Source: Chthoniobacterales bacterium
GTDB lineage: Bacteria > Verrucomicrobiota > Verrucomicrobiia > Chthoniobacterales > UBA10450
Assembly: GCA_013821455.1 (NCBI GenBank)
Contig: JACDGS010000004.1
Span: 1 to 64,000 of the forward strand
Reading direction: 5' to 3'
DNA length: 64,000 bases
The translations under genes were made by a program, and so were the position numbers. Every line of letters starts with the position of its first letter. Position 1 is the stretch's first letter. This document shows, one piece after another, positions 18,534 to 27,880 of this stretch. Below the pieces are notes generated by a model, which saw nothing but the letters and a program-made list of their open reading frames with translations, was not told the origin of the DNA and did no database searches.

Positions 18534-20939
18534 TTAGGCTATATTTGTCATCTCCCAAAATTTGGAAAAGGCATTTGGCCAGCTTCGATCCTGCACACTC
18601 CTGCGCGCCGCGGTTTGCATCTGGCGGCGCAACTCTTCATCCTCTACCAAACGGCGAATGCCGCGCGCGAAATCTGCGGCGTCGCGTGCTTTGGTAATGA
18701 AGCCGGTCTCGCCATCGCGGATAAGCTCCGCCGGGCCGCCTTCATCGGAAACCACGGCGGGCAAACCGGCGGCCTGCGCTTCAATGATAACGTTGCCAAA
18801 GGTATCGGTCGTGCTCGGAAAAACAAAGATATCCGCCGAAGCATAAGCGCTCGCGAGTGCTTCACCCGTTAGGTAGCCGGTGAAACAGGCTTCGGGTAAC
18901 TGCTCGGCGAGGGTTTTCGAATAGGGTCCGTGACCTACAACTGATAACTGCACCGGCAATTTCTCCTGCCGTAACAGGCGAAAGGCTTGCACCAAGACAT
19001 CGAGATCCTTTTCCTTCGAGACTCGTCCCACATAAAGAAGGCGCACGCCGCTGCCGTTACATCCAAATTGCCGCCAGTAATTCGTCTCGCTTCGTCCAGG
19101 CGTGAAGAGCTCGGTGTCCAGGCCGCGCGGAAGAATTTTGATTTTCGCCGGGGCGATCCCGCGTCCAATCCAGCTCTGCCGGTACTGCTCCGAGTTGACG
19201 AAGAGTGTGTCGCATTGGCCGTAGAACCAATGCATGTATTTCCAGGCGAGACTCTCAAGAAAGCTATCTTCCGTTAGGATGCGAATGTATTGCGGGAAGT
19301 CGGTGTGATAGATACCGCTCGTTTCGAGGTTGAGCATCTTCGCCGCGAGGAGTGCCGTAAGACCTATCGGTCCCGGCGTGCTGATAATGACCTCCGAGAA
19401 GCCTTCGCGCTGCACGTAATCAAGCATTTGTAGGATGGGCGGGAAGCTCAGCTTTTGTAACTCGTACTCAGGTAACTCAAACTCGCCGATCGGCCGAAAA
19501 TTCTTGATCGGAATCCCATCGACGGTTAGCTCGCCGCGCGAGGTGACGACGACTAACTCCTCCCCTGCTTCGGCCGCGGCCGCAGTCATCTTGCGGATAG
19601 TGGTGGCGACGCCATTAACGTCTTCCAGGGTGTCGGTGAACCAGGCCCGTTTGCGATTCTGCAAGGCGGGCGGAATCGCGCCGGTAAAGTCGCGACAAAT
19701 CTCGCGCAGCCAGCGGCGCGAAGGGGCCTGACTGTGGAAAGCATAGATATAAGGCGCAAGCACCACCAAAATAGGAGCTATACTCGTTAGGGCATAAACA
19801 CTTTCAAGGACGTTCCCGGCACTGAGCTGCTGGACAAATTTCTCGAAACACCGGAAAGCGAGTTGCTCGCAGGCCGCGTTGGCCATGACAAAAGTGCGGC
19901 GCTCCGGTTCAGCGATTTGGGACGTCTCGCGCGCGATCGCGGCTTTTACTTCCGGCTGTGAGAAGTATCCCGAAAGCTCGCGCCAAAGAGAGATATTGGC
20001 TGGCTTGGCTAAGTCAAAAATTTTACCTGATAAGACGCCCTGAGTGATAAAGCCGGCCTTTTCCTTGAGAGTAAACTCCGTGGGATCGAGCCCTTCCATG
20101 AAGCGCGAGAACATTTTCTCCACTAATCCTGCGCTGGGTCCGAGCTTCTCCGTGAACCGATCCTGAATGAAACTGGCCAGGGTATTGTAGAAGCCATGTG
20201 AGAGCGCCAGCGGAGTGCCGCCTTCACCGCGCGCAGTGCAATTCCCGCGGCGCACTTGATCGATGAATTCGTTAGGCGTGCGCGCCGCCGGTGTTTCGGT
20301 AAAGGCCGAACCGACAAACATTCCGCCGTGATCATCAGAGCCGCCGACAAGGACTTTCCGCCAGGGCTCAGGATGAGTGGGCGCTAAATCGTGACGGTTC
20401 GCGAAAGTCTCAACCTTTTCCCGCGTGAGCTGACTCAGGAGGTGTTGCGTGAGATCGCTGAGAAGTTTGTCGCGCAAGCCGTTGATACCTTCGAAGTGTT
20501 GGAAGAGCAGGATGAGTCGCTCCAAATGCGAAGTAGTGAGCTTGCCATTCACGCTATAAAGCGGATGGGCGACAGCGTGCGCGATCTCTTCGCTTTGCAG
20601 GAGATTTTTCAGGTCGAAAATGTTTTCGCGCGCCGCGGCGATGGCGCGGTGCTGGGTTTCGCTGATACCCCAAACGAGAAGATGGATCTTGCAGGGATCT
20701 TGCGGAAAAAAAGTCGTGACCTGCTCGCTGATAAAAGTATCGGGCCGATCCGCGATCGTTAGGCAACCTTCGATCGTGTCGTGATCGGTGATGGTGAAGA
20801 AATCCATCCCGGCTGCCTTGGCCAGGGTGTGGAGTTCGTTAGGGTCGGAATAGCTATCCGGGAAATCGAGCCGGCGAAAAATCCAATCCTCAGAGCGATC
20901 GCTAAACTTGGAATGAAGATGAAGATCGCAGCGGCTCAT
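18534..20939 (-). CDS. PHP-domain / GT4 glycosyltransferase fusion protein
   Basis: 801 aa; N-term CDLHLHSKFSDRS...FTITDHDTIEGCL (PHP), C-term LLYVGRVSKEKDLDVLVQAFRLL...VFPSTTDTFGNVIIEAQAAGLPAVVSDEGGPAELI (GT4). Confidence 0.92.
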   Translation of the reverse strand: MSRCDLHLHSKFSDRSEDWIFRRLDFPDSYSDPNELHTLAKAAGMDFFTITDHDTIEGCLTIADRPDTFISEQVTTFFPQDPCKIHLLVWGISETQHRAIAAARENIFDLKNLLQSEEIAHAVAHPLYSVNGKLTTSHLERLILLFQHFEGINGLRDKLLSDLTQHLLSQLTREKVETFANRHDLAPTHPEPWRKVLVGGSDDHGGMFVGSAFTETPAARTPNEFIDQVRRGNCTARGEGGTPLALSHGFYNTLASFIQDRFTEKLGPSAGLVEKMFSRFMEGLDPTEFTLKEKAGFITQGVLSGKIFDLAKPANISLWRELSGYFSQPEVKAAIARETSQIAEPERRTFVMANAACEQLAFRCFEKFVQQLSAGNVLESVYALTSIAPILVVLAPYIYAFHSQAPSRRWLREICRDFTGAIPPALQNRKRAWFTDTLEDVNGVATTIRKMTAAAAEAGEELVVVTSRGELTVDGIPIKNFRPIGEFELPEYELQKLSFPPILQMLDYVQREGFSEVIISTPGPIGLTALLAAKMLNLETSGIYHTDFPQYIRILTEDSFLESLAWKYMHWFYGQCDTLFVNSEQYRQSWIGRGIAPAKIKILPRGLDTELFTPGRSETNYWRQFGCNGSGVRLLYVGRVSKEKDLDVLVQAFRLLRQEKLPVQLSVVGHGPYSKTLAEQLPEACFTGYLTGEALASAYASADIFVFPSTTDTFGNVIIEAQAAGLPAVVSDEGGPAELIRDGETGFITKARDAADFARGIRRLVEDEELRRQMQTAARRSVQDRSWPNAFSKFWEMTNIA

Positions 20940-21826
20940 GACGAAAAAGAAGAAGTGTCATCCCGAGCGGAGCGCAGCGGTGTCGAGGGATCTCGTGGAG
21001 CAACCGTGAAGCTCTTGTCGCACCGTCGGCTTTTCTCGATCGCGAGCGGCATGGAAACTCCGCGGGATCCCTCAGCTTCGCTCGGGATGACGGAATCTTC
21101 GAGCCACGCCGCATAGGTAGTCGGCCGGCGATCAGCCAGCGCGACAATGATTATTTCACGAATCTGGCGCCAGATTTCCGGGTGCGAAATATCCGGCGGA
21201 TGCAGACTAAGTCGGAGCAACGCATTGTTCGTTAGGCGGCCGAAGTGCCAGCGATTCCAACCCAGGCTCACTCCACGCCGCCAACTGGTGCGCACACTAT
21301 AGACCAGCGATTGTGAGTGGATTTCCTGGCGCGCAACGAAATCCCGCACCCGCCGCAGCGTAGTTGTATAAGTCATCCCGGCGTCGATCGCTGCTCTCTC
21401 TGCTTCCGCACTTAGGAGCCAGGCCGGCGCGATGAAACCGCGCGGGCGAAAGCCGTGAGTGGCGAAATCGCGTTGCCCTTCCTCGATCAAGGCCCGCGCT
21501 TCTTCATAACCCAGATCGTAAAATTCGCCTTCATCATCCGTATAAAAACGGGTGATCAGTTTGTCGCGCGCGGACTCGTTAGGCCGACGCGCACGCTGAT
21601 GAAAGAAACCGTGGAGCACAATTTCGTGTCCCTTTTCCCGCAGGCCGCCTAACCAATCGCGGAACCCAGCGTCTAACATCGAGCGGCCCTGCCGATGGTA
21701 ATCTGGCACGACGAGAAGCGATGAGACCGGCACGCCGAGGCTCGCGATTTCGCGCACCATTTCGGCAACCTGCGGCTGCGTTGCCGGGGCGACGTCATGA
21801 AGGGAAACAACGAGAGCGCGTTGCAC
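20936..21826 (-). CDS. Polysaccharide deacetylase family protein (DUF2334-like) with repeat-derived C-terminus
   Basis: VVSLHDVAPATQPQVAEMVREIASLGVPVSSLLVVPDYH...; last ~50 aa encoded by the 20956-21091 repeat. Confidence 0.9.
   Translation of the reverse strand: MQRALVVSLHDVAPATQPQVAEMVREIASLGVPVSSLLVVPDYHRQGRSMLDAGFRDWLGGLREKGHEIVLHGFFHQRARRPNESARDKLITRFYTDDEGEFYDLGYEEARALIEEGQRDFATHGFRPRGFIAPAWLLSAEAERAAIDAGMTYTTTLRRVRDFVARQEIHSQSLVYSVRTSWRRGVSLGWNRWHFGRLTNNALLRLSLHPPDISHPEIWRQIREIIIVALADRRPTTYAAWLEDSVIPSEAEGSRGVSMPLAIEKSRRCDKSFTVAPRDPSTPLRSARDDTSSFSS
20956..21091. repeat. Inverted-repeat element, subtype A, inside the 3' end of a CDS
   Basis: tgtcatcccgagcggagcgcagcggtgtcgagggatctcgtgga...ccgcgggatccctcagcttcgctcgggatgac. 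Confidence 0.85.
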
Positions 21827-21896
21827 GCGCCTAGCCTCGCGAGAGCGTGTAAACGAACAAGGGCGAAGATTCGAACAAACGTAAAGGCGAAAAGGA

Positions 21897-21987
21897 AATA
21901 GACAGGATTAACTGGATTAACAGGATGAGAGAAAGCCGCTTCGACTCTTTCTTTAGAATCCTCTCAATCCTGTAAATCCTGTCTATT
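21897..21987. repeat. Intergenic hairpin repeat (AATAGACAGGATTAACTGGATTAACAGGAT type)
   Basis: aatagacaggattaactggattaacaggat ... atcctgtaaatcctgtctatt inverted arms. Confidence 0.75.
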
Positions 21988-22020
21988 AAAGTTTCCGCCC
22001 TAACGAATTCTCGACGCCGC

Positions 22021-22422
22021 TTACAACCGGCAGATTAACTCGAATTCAGTCTTGCCTAACGGCTGCACCGATAACCGCGAATTCCGCAGAAGCGCGATCT
22101 CGCGCAACTTCGCCTCGGCTTTGATCTCGGCGAGAGTGACCGGCTTTTTCAGCGGCTTGACTGGCTTTAACTCTACCGCGCTCCAGTCCCCTTCCTCTGC
22201 GGTGGGGTCTGGGAATGCTTCCCTGGTTACTTCCGCGATACCCACGACCGCTTTGTCACTCACACTGTGATAATAAAAAACGGCGTCGCCCTTGCGCATC
22301 TTGCGCAGGTTATTGCGCGCCTGAAAATTTCGCACTCCCGTCCAACTCGTCGAGCCATCGCGCACGAAATCATCCCACGAGTAGGATTCGGGTTCCTGCT
22401 TCACGAGCCAATATTGTTTCAT
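22021..22422 (-). CDS. EVE domain-containing protein
   Basis: MKQYWLVKQEPESYSWDDFVRDGSTSWTGVRNFQARNNLRKMRKGDAVFYYHS. Confidence 0.94.
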   Translation of the reverse strand: MKQYWLVKQEPESYSWDDFVRDGSTSWTGVRNFQARNNLRKMRKGDAVFYYHSVSDKAVVGIAEVTREAFPDPTAEEGDWSAVELKPVKPLKKPVTLAEIKAEAKLREIALLRNSRLSVQPLGKTEFELICRL

Positions 22423-22431
22423 CGAGGCTTA

Positions 22432-22614
22432 TTATCGGACCAGAATTGAATCGTGTCCGCCGAGAAGCGAGGCTGAAATTTTGGCACTGAGTGTTACCGG
22501 TTCAAGAGCGAAATAAGAAGCGCGCTGCATGACCGAAGCGATCGGCTTGCCTGCCGCGGCGGCTTCGATAACCCATTCGACAACGGCTGCGATCTGCTTC
22601 AACATCGGCCCCAT
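22432..22614 (-). CDS. Possible small conserved protein (60 aa)
   Basis: MGPMLKQIAAVVEWVIEAAAAGKPIASVMQRASYFALEPVTLSAKISASLLGGHDSILVR*; protein-like composition, abuts tmk start on opposite strand. Confidence 0.35.
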   Translation of the reverse strand: MGPMLKQIAAVVEWVIEAAAAGKPIASVMQRASYFALEPVTLSAKISASLLGGHDSILVR

Positions 22615-23299
22615 GCGGCGCTTTCCGTTCATCACTTTCGAAGGGTCGGAAGGTTGCGGGAAATCGACCCAGGTGCGGCTCCTGGCCGCGCGCCTAACGA
22701 ACGCTGGCGTGCCCGTTTTTCTGACGCGCGAGCCCGGCGGCACTCCGATCGGGGAAAAAATTCGCGACCTGCTGCAATTCGATCCCGTCAATGTCGCGAT
22801 GACGCCGGAGACGGAGCTGCTCCTCTTCGAGGCGAGCCGCAGCCAACTCGTTAGGCAGGAAATCGAGCCCGCGCTCGATCGCGGGATGGTCGTGCTCTCG
22901 GATCGCTTTGCGGATTCGACCACGGTTTATCAGGGCGTGGCGCGCCGACTCGATCAGGAAATGGTTGGTCATCTCAACACTTTCGCGGTCGGGCGTTGCT
23001 GGCCCGATCTTACTTTTATCCTCGACGTCGATGTCGGGACTGCGCGCGCGCGCGTGCTGCGGCGCGTCCGGCCCGCGGGCGCGCTCGACCGCATGGAGCA
23101 ACAGCCGCCGGAATTTTACGAAGCGGTCTGCGCCGCCTATCAAGAGCTGGCGCGGCGCGATCCTTATCGTGTCCGCCTGATCGATGGCGCGCAGACGATC
23201 GCCGAAATCGAAGAGGAAATCTGGGCCACGATCGCCGCGCGCTTCGATGCGCTCGCGCGCCGTGTGCAGGAATCGTCACCCGCCGGTCATCGCGCCTAA
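22613..23299 (+). CDS. tmk: Thymidylate kinase
   Basis: FITFEGSEGCGKSTQVRLLAARL...LTREPGGTPIGEKIRDLL...VVLSDRFADSTTVYQGVARRL. Confidence 0.95.
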   Translation: MRRFPFITFEGSEGCGKSTQVRLLAARLTNAGVPVFLTREPGGTPIGEKIRDLLQFDPVNVAMTPETELLLFEASRSQLVRQEIEPALDRGMVVLSDRFADSTTVYQGVARRLDQEMVGHLNTFAVGRCWPDLTFILDVDVGTARARVLRRVRPAGALDRMEQQPPEFYEAVCAAYQELARRDPYRVRLIDGAQTIAEIEEEIWATIAARFDALARRVQESSPAGHRA

Positions 23300-23301
23300 C
23301 G

Positions 23302-24276
23302 ATGGCTCTCACGCCCGCCATCGCGCTCGCTTATTTGCGTCAGGCCCAGGAACGCGAGCGGTTCGCGCACGCTTACCTCATCGCCGGCGTGGCCGGGAGC
23401 GGGAAGCGCGCGCTCGCGGCCGAGATCGCGCAGTTGGTGAATGGCGCCGCACCTGCAACCGTTTTCGCGGGAAGCGCGACGGATGTTCATCTGGCAGGAC
23501 CGGAATCGAAATCGCGCCGCATCGTGATCGAGCAGATCCGACAACTCGAGCACGCGCTGCAGATGCGGGCCAGCGCCGGCCGGCGCAAAGTCGCGATCAT
23601 TTCCGAGGCCGACCGGATGGTGCCGCAGGCGGCGAACGCATTCCTGAAAACGCTGGAGGAGCCGCCTAACAATTCCCTGTTGCTCTTGCTCACGGCGATG
23701 CCGGAGGTGCTACCCGATACGATTCTGTCGCGTTGCCTAACGTTGAAACTCGCCGCGCCCACGAACGTCATTCGCTCCGCCGAAGAGCGCGAATTGATCG
23801 ATCTCCTGGAAACGACCGCGACGGAAAAGAATTCTGGCAGCGTGCATGCGGCCTACCGCATGGCGCAGGGCTTCCAGCGTTTGCTCGCGCAAATCCGCGC
23901 GGACATTCAGGAAGAAAATGCGGCCGCGTTGAAAAGCGAAGAGGCGCGCTACAAGCAAACAACCGACGGCGCCTGGCTCGATGGACGCGAAGATCATTAC
24001 AAGGCCCTAACGGAAAGTGTTTATCTGCAACGCCGCACGCAACTGGTCGAGACGCTGTTCCTGTGGTGGAGCGACGTCCTGCGCGCGAAGAGCGAATTGG
24101 CCGCGCGCGAGCTGCCCGAAGCGGCGGCGGGTCCCGCCGCGGCGGCCGCTCGCCTAACGATCGCGGAAATTCTGCGGCGCCTGCGCCGCCTGGAAGATCT
24201 GCGTGATCATCTCGGGCGCACCATCCAGGAAGCGCTCGCCTTGGAAGTTGCGTTCCTAAACGTCTTCCGCTTTTGA
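23302..24276 (+). CDS. holB: DNA polymerase III delta-prime-like subunit
   Basis: FAHAYLIAGVAGSGKRALAAEIA...IISEADRMVPQAANAFLKTLEEPPNNSLLLLLT; follows tmk, ATG shares the motif with the tmk stop. Confidence 0.88.
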   Translation: MALTPAIALAYLRQAQERERFAHAYLIAGVAGSGKRALAAEIAQLVNGAAPATVFAGSATDVHLAGPESKSRRIVIEQIRQLEHALQMRASAGRRKVAIISEADRMVPQAANAFLKTLEEPPNNSLLLLLTAMPEVLPDTILSRCLTLKLAAPTNVIRSAEERELIDLLETTATEKNSGSVHAAYRMAQGFQRLLAQIRADIQEENAAALKSEEARYKQTTDGAWLDGREDHYKALTESVYLQRRTQLVETLFLWWSDVLRAKSELAARELPEAAAGPAAAAARLTIAEILRRLRRLEDLRDHLGRTIQEALALEVAFLNVFRF

Positions 24277-25005
24277 GCCTTCACGAAAAATAATCGCGGC
24301 CATCAAACCGCCGCAGCGAGGCGCGCCGAAGCGTTGCGGCACTGGCTCGTTAGGCACGGGAAAGCGATAGCTGTGATCGAAGAGATTTGCGGACATCCAG
24401 ACGCGCACGGCTCGCCAAAGAAAACCGAGGCCGCCCAGCGCGATCGCCGCGGCGAGGATGAGCAGCCAGAGTCGCGAAGGCCGCCGCGACGTCTTTGGCT
24501 GGTTGGTGGTCTGGGTTCGAAGAGCGGTCAGATCTTTCATCAGCGCCGCGGCGCCATCCTTCGCCGCGAGCGAGTAGTCGCCGCGCGCGACTCCCCGGCG
24601 CGTCGCTCCGCGAAAAACGGCGCCTAACGATTCGCCCCCGGTTACGAGTGAGAGTTGCGGCGAAGGCAGCACGCGCACATCGGCGGAGCGAGGAAGAAAG
24701 GTGACGACGACGCCGAAGCCGCTTTGATTCCATGCCTCGTTCAAATCCTGCGCGGTCTCTGCCATGAGCCGCGACGGAGTGCCAAAGACCGCGAGGTAAA
24801 TTGTCCAGCCTGTCTGAGTGTGGAATTTGTCGAGCGCGGCGGCGAGTTCGCGCGTTCCTTCCCTGGTCAGGAGGAAATCCGGATCGTAAATCCGGTTGTC
24901 AGGGATATCCGGCCGCGGGTCGGCCGCGCGCGCTCCGGAGAGGAGCAGCGTGAACGCGGCCGCAAGCAAAAGCAGCCTAACGAGTAAAGGACTTATACGA
25001 CTCAT
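24256..25005 (-). CDS. TPM domain-containing exported protein
   Basis: Signal peptide; RIYDPDFLLTREGTRELAAALDKFHTQTGWTIYLAVFG. Confidence 0.75.
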   Translation of the reverse strand: MSRISPLLVRLLLLAAAFTLLLSGARAADPRPDIPDNRIYDPDFLLTREGTRELAAALDKFHTQTGWTIYLAVFGTPSRLMAETAQDLNEAWNQSGFGVVVTFLPRSADVRVLPSPQLSLVTGGESLGAVFRGATRRGVARGDYSLAAKDGAAALMKDLTALRTQTTNQPKTSRRPSRLWLLILAAAIALGGLGFLWRAVRVWMSANLFDHSYRFPVPNEPVPQRFGAPRCGGLMAAIIFREGSKAEDV

Positions 25006-25592
25006 GGGACAGATGCGCGCAGCTCCGACTTCAGCTCTTGCGCTCGACGGTTGAGCCGCACCGCCCTCCGCATTCTTTCCGTGAGGACCTGGAGGCAGCG
25101 CTCTATTCCTGTGGCCCAGTCGCGGGTGGCGAAAGCGGCGCGTCCCGCGCGCAAGGCCGCGTTCAGGTCTTCGTCCGCGAGGTATTTTTCCAAGCCGTAG
25201 CCCGCCGTAAGCGCGGCGCTACCAGTGATATCGATTAACAGCACCAACTCGAAATTATGTTTCACGGTAGCGTTCATGGCGCTGCCGCGCTCGCGGTTCG
25301 CCAGCCAGAAAGCATATTCCGTAATCGTATTGCCGGCGGGCAGCTCGGCCAGGAAAAGGGACAAAGTCGTCTGCGGAAACTTGCTCCGGAAAAGACCCAC
25401 CACTCTCCGCAATTTTCGCCGCTCGGCGTGGGTAAGGCTGCGGGTGGAGTCAGAGAGCAACCCGTCATTTCGCAACGGCACAAAGCGTCGCGCGAGTTTT
25501 TCTAACGAGAATTGGCAATGCGGGCAGCGCGGTGCCGGGTCTTCCACTGCTTTGCGGCAGGATGGGCATTTGAGCGCAAGTTGGGCCGGCAT
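25002..25592 (-). CDS. Zinc-ribbon/TPM-like protein
   Basis: LKCPSCRKAVEDPAPRCPHC; overlaps next gene by ATGA-type junction. Confidence 0.65.
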   Translation of the reverse strand: MPAQLALKCPSCRKAVEDPAPRCPHCQFSLEKLARRFVPLRNDGLLSDSTRSLTHAERRKLRRVVGLFRSKFPQTTLSLFLAELPAGNTITEYAFWLANRERGSAMNATVKHNFELVLLIDITGSAALTAGYGLEKYLADEDLNAALRAGRAAFATRDWATGIERCLQVLTERMRRAVRLNRRAQELKSELRASVP

Positions 25593-25682
25593 GACGACGC
25601 TCTATAACTGCGGACGGAAATCTTTCATCTTTCTTCGTGAGCGCCCATGTTGTCACGCGTGATCGCCGCAACCAACGCGTGA

Positions 25683-25806
25683 TGTCATCCCGATCCGCCG
25701 AAGGACGGAGAGGGACCCCACAACTGCAATCCATACCTTCGTTCGGCAAGAGCGCTTCGATGACATCGAGGGGTCCCTCTCCGCGCTTCGCCGGATCGGG
25801 ATGACA
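25683..25806. repeat. Intergenic inverted-repeat element, subtype C
   Basis: tgtcatcccgatccgccgaaggacggagagggaccccacaactgcaat...gaggggtccctctccgcgcttcgccggatcgggatgaca. Confidence 0.85.
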
Positions 25807-25843
25807 TGCGCGACGGCGCGACGCTTCCGCGTAACGCCTTAAG

Positions 25844-27235
25844 TCAATCCTTGCGAGTTTCGGTTCCTGTCGACGCCGCGCGCGGCTTCTCCGTTCGCGG
25901 GCGAAAATTCAACATCAACGGCAACCCGGGAAAAGGCTGCGCCGCTCTGATCTGCGCTTCGAGATAGCGCGCATAGGTTTCGCCTAACAACTTCGGATCA
26001 TTGACGAAAAGGACGAACTCCGGCGTCGGCAGCGACTGTTCTCTTTCGCTCCGGGTTTGAGTAGCGTAGAAAAGCTTCATGCGTTTGTTCGCGGAGAGCG
26101 GCGGCGGATTGGCGGCGAAGGCCTCGCGCAGCAGGCGATTCAAGACGCCGGTGCTGAGCCGCTCGCGCGCGCCGCGCCTCACTTTGCGGATTGCGCTGAA
26201 GAGCCGTTCGACATTCTCACCAGTCAGCGCCGAGGCGACGAGAATGGGCGCAAAGGGAAGAAAGAAAAGCCGCTCGCGTGTCTCTTCGATCACCCGCGCG
26301 AGCGTTTTCTTCGCCTCGTGTTCCGGCTTTACGAGATCCCATTTATTTACAAGGACGAGCGATGGCTTGTGTGCCTTTTGCATGAGCGCCGCGATTTTTT
26401 TATCCTGCGAAGTGACTCCAATCGTCGCGTCGATCACGAGCACGCAAAGGTCCGCGCGCCGAATGGTTCGTTCCGCGCGCATGACGCTGAAGACTTCGAC
26501 CGAAGTAGAATGTTTCCCGCGCGCGCGAATACCGGCGGTGTCGATGAGGACGAACTCATCCTTGCCATGCCGATAGGAAATATCGACCGCGTCGCGCGTC
26601 GTGCCGGGGATGCTACTCACGATGGTGCGGCGATCGCTCAGGATGGCGTTGATGAGCGATGACTTACCCACGTTAGGGCGACCTACAAGAGCGAGGGAAA
26701 GAGGAGGGATTGCCAATTGCCCATCGTCAATTGCCAATTGCGGAAGGCGCTCTTCGATCGTTTCGACTAACGCGTCGATCCCGCGGCCGTGCGCCGCACT
26801 AACGGAAAGTAGGTCGGGGAAACCGAGACGTTGAAATTCGGTATCAAAGTTCTCATGGTTTGCGTGATCGATTTTGTTGACGGCCAGGATAACCGGGCGC
26901 TGTGAGCGGCGCAGGAGCCGCGCGAGTTCCTGGTCGATAGGAGTAAGTCCCTGCTGCGCATCGACGACGAAGACGATAACATCCGCCTCGCGCATCGCGG
27001 TGTCAGCGGCGGCGCGAACTTCTTTGAGCAACTCTGTCTCTCCCGCCCCGCCGATGCCGCCCGTGTCCCAGACGAGGAAAGGAGTGACACCACGCTTGCT
27101 CGGCGCCGAGATACGGTCGCGTGTAATCCCTGGCTGATCGTGCACAATCGCGATGTTACGACCGGCCAGGCGGTTGAAGAGCGCTGACTTACCTACATTC
27201 GGACGGCCGACGATTGCTACACTGCGATCAGTCAT
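25844..27235 (-). CDS. der: Ribosome biogenesis GTPase Der (EngA)
   Basis: Two GTPase domains: VAIVGRPNVGKSALFNRLAGRNIAIVHDQPGITRDR and LALVGRPNVGKSSLINAILSDRRTIVSSIPGTTRDAVD. Confidence 0.97.
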   Translation of the reverse strand: MTDRSVAIVGRPNVGKSALFNRLAGRNIAIVHDQPGITRDRISAPSKRGVTPFLVWDTGGIGGAGETELLKEVRAAADTAMREADVIVFVVDAQQGLTPIDQELARLLRRSQRPVILAVNKIDHANHENFDTEFQRLGFPDLLSVSAAHGRGIDALVETIEERLPQLAIDDGQLAIPPLSLALVGRPNVGKSSLINAILSDRRTIVSSIPGTTRDAVDISYRHGKDEFVLIDTAGIRARGKHSTSVEVFSVMRAERTIRRADLCVLVIDATIGVTSQDKKIAALMQKAHKPSLVLVNKWDLVKPEHEAKKTLARVIEETRERLFFLPFAPILVASALTGENVERLFSAIRKVRRGARERLSTGVLNRLLREAFAANPPPLSANKRMKLFYATQTRSEREQSLPTPEFVLFVNDPKLLGETYARYLEAQIRAAQPFPGLPLMLNFRPRTEKPRAASTGTETRKD

Positions 27236-27255
27236 AAGAGTTATACCTAACGAGT

Positions 27256-27855
27256 CTAACTCTCGTTTCTCTCTCCCTGATTTCCGAGCTGACGAATCCC
27301 ATCCATGACATACATGATACCGGAGATAAGAGTAAAGAGCCCGGCCGCCGCAACGACATAGATCAGCGGGATAAACATAAGTTGCAGCATGACCCAGGCG
27401 ATGGCTGCCATCTGCAGAAAAGTCGCCACTTTGCCGGTCCAAGCCGGCTTCACGCGGACCTTGCCGTTTAACAAGTGCAGCACGGCACTGCCGATAAGTA
27501 TAACTGCGTCGCGACTAATCACGAGCACGGGAAACCAGGTAGGAAAGCGGCCGTATTGCGGGTCCACGTCGCTCCAGTTACTGATGCTCAGTGTGATAAT
27601 GCCACTTAGGAGCAAGCCTTTGTCTGCGATAGGATCGAGAATGACTCCGAGCGCGCTCTTCTGGTTGTAACGACGCGCAATGTAGCCATCGAGCCCATCG
27701 CTCGCGGCCGCGACGAGGAAGATAATAATCGCCGTGAAGCGCTGCCATTCCAGCGGCTGTCCGCGCTTGATGCTCTCTCCATAATAAAGCGCCATAAGAA
27801 CGAAGGCCGGAATCATGAGGATCCGGACGAGCGTGATTTTGTTGGCAGTCGTCAT
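27256..27855 (-). CDS. pgsA: CDP-diacylglycerol--glycerol-3-phosphate 3-phosphatidyltransferase
   Basis: MTTANKITLVRILMIPAFVLMALYYG...DGLDGYIARRYNQKSALGVILDPIADKGLL. Confidence 0.94.
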   Translation of the reverse strand: MTTANKITLVRILMIPAFVLMALYYGESIKRGQPLEWQRFTAIIIFLVAAASDGLDGYIARRYNQKSALGVILDPIADKGLLLSGIITLSISNWSDVDPQYGRFPTWFPVLVISRDAVILIGSAVLHLLNGKVRVKPAWTGKVATFLQMAAIAWVMLQLMFIPLIYVVAAAGLFTLISGIMYVMDGIRQLGNQGERNES

Positions 27856-27880
27856 CGCGTGGTTCGGTGACCTTTATTCG

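Noticed and set aside
22996-23301. N-terminal extension of the holB-like ORF
   Set aside because: Overlaps tmk in another frame with low-complexity Arg/Ala sequence; true start is MALTPAIALAYL at 23302.
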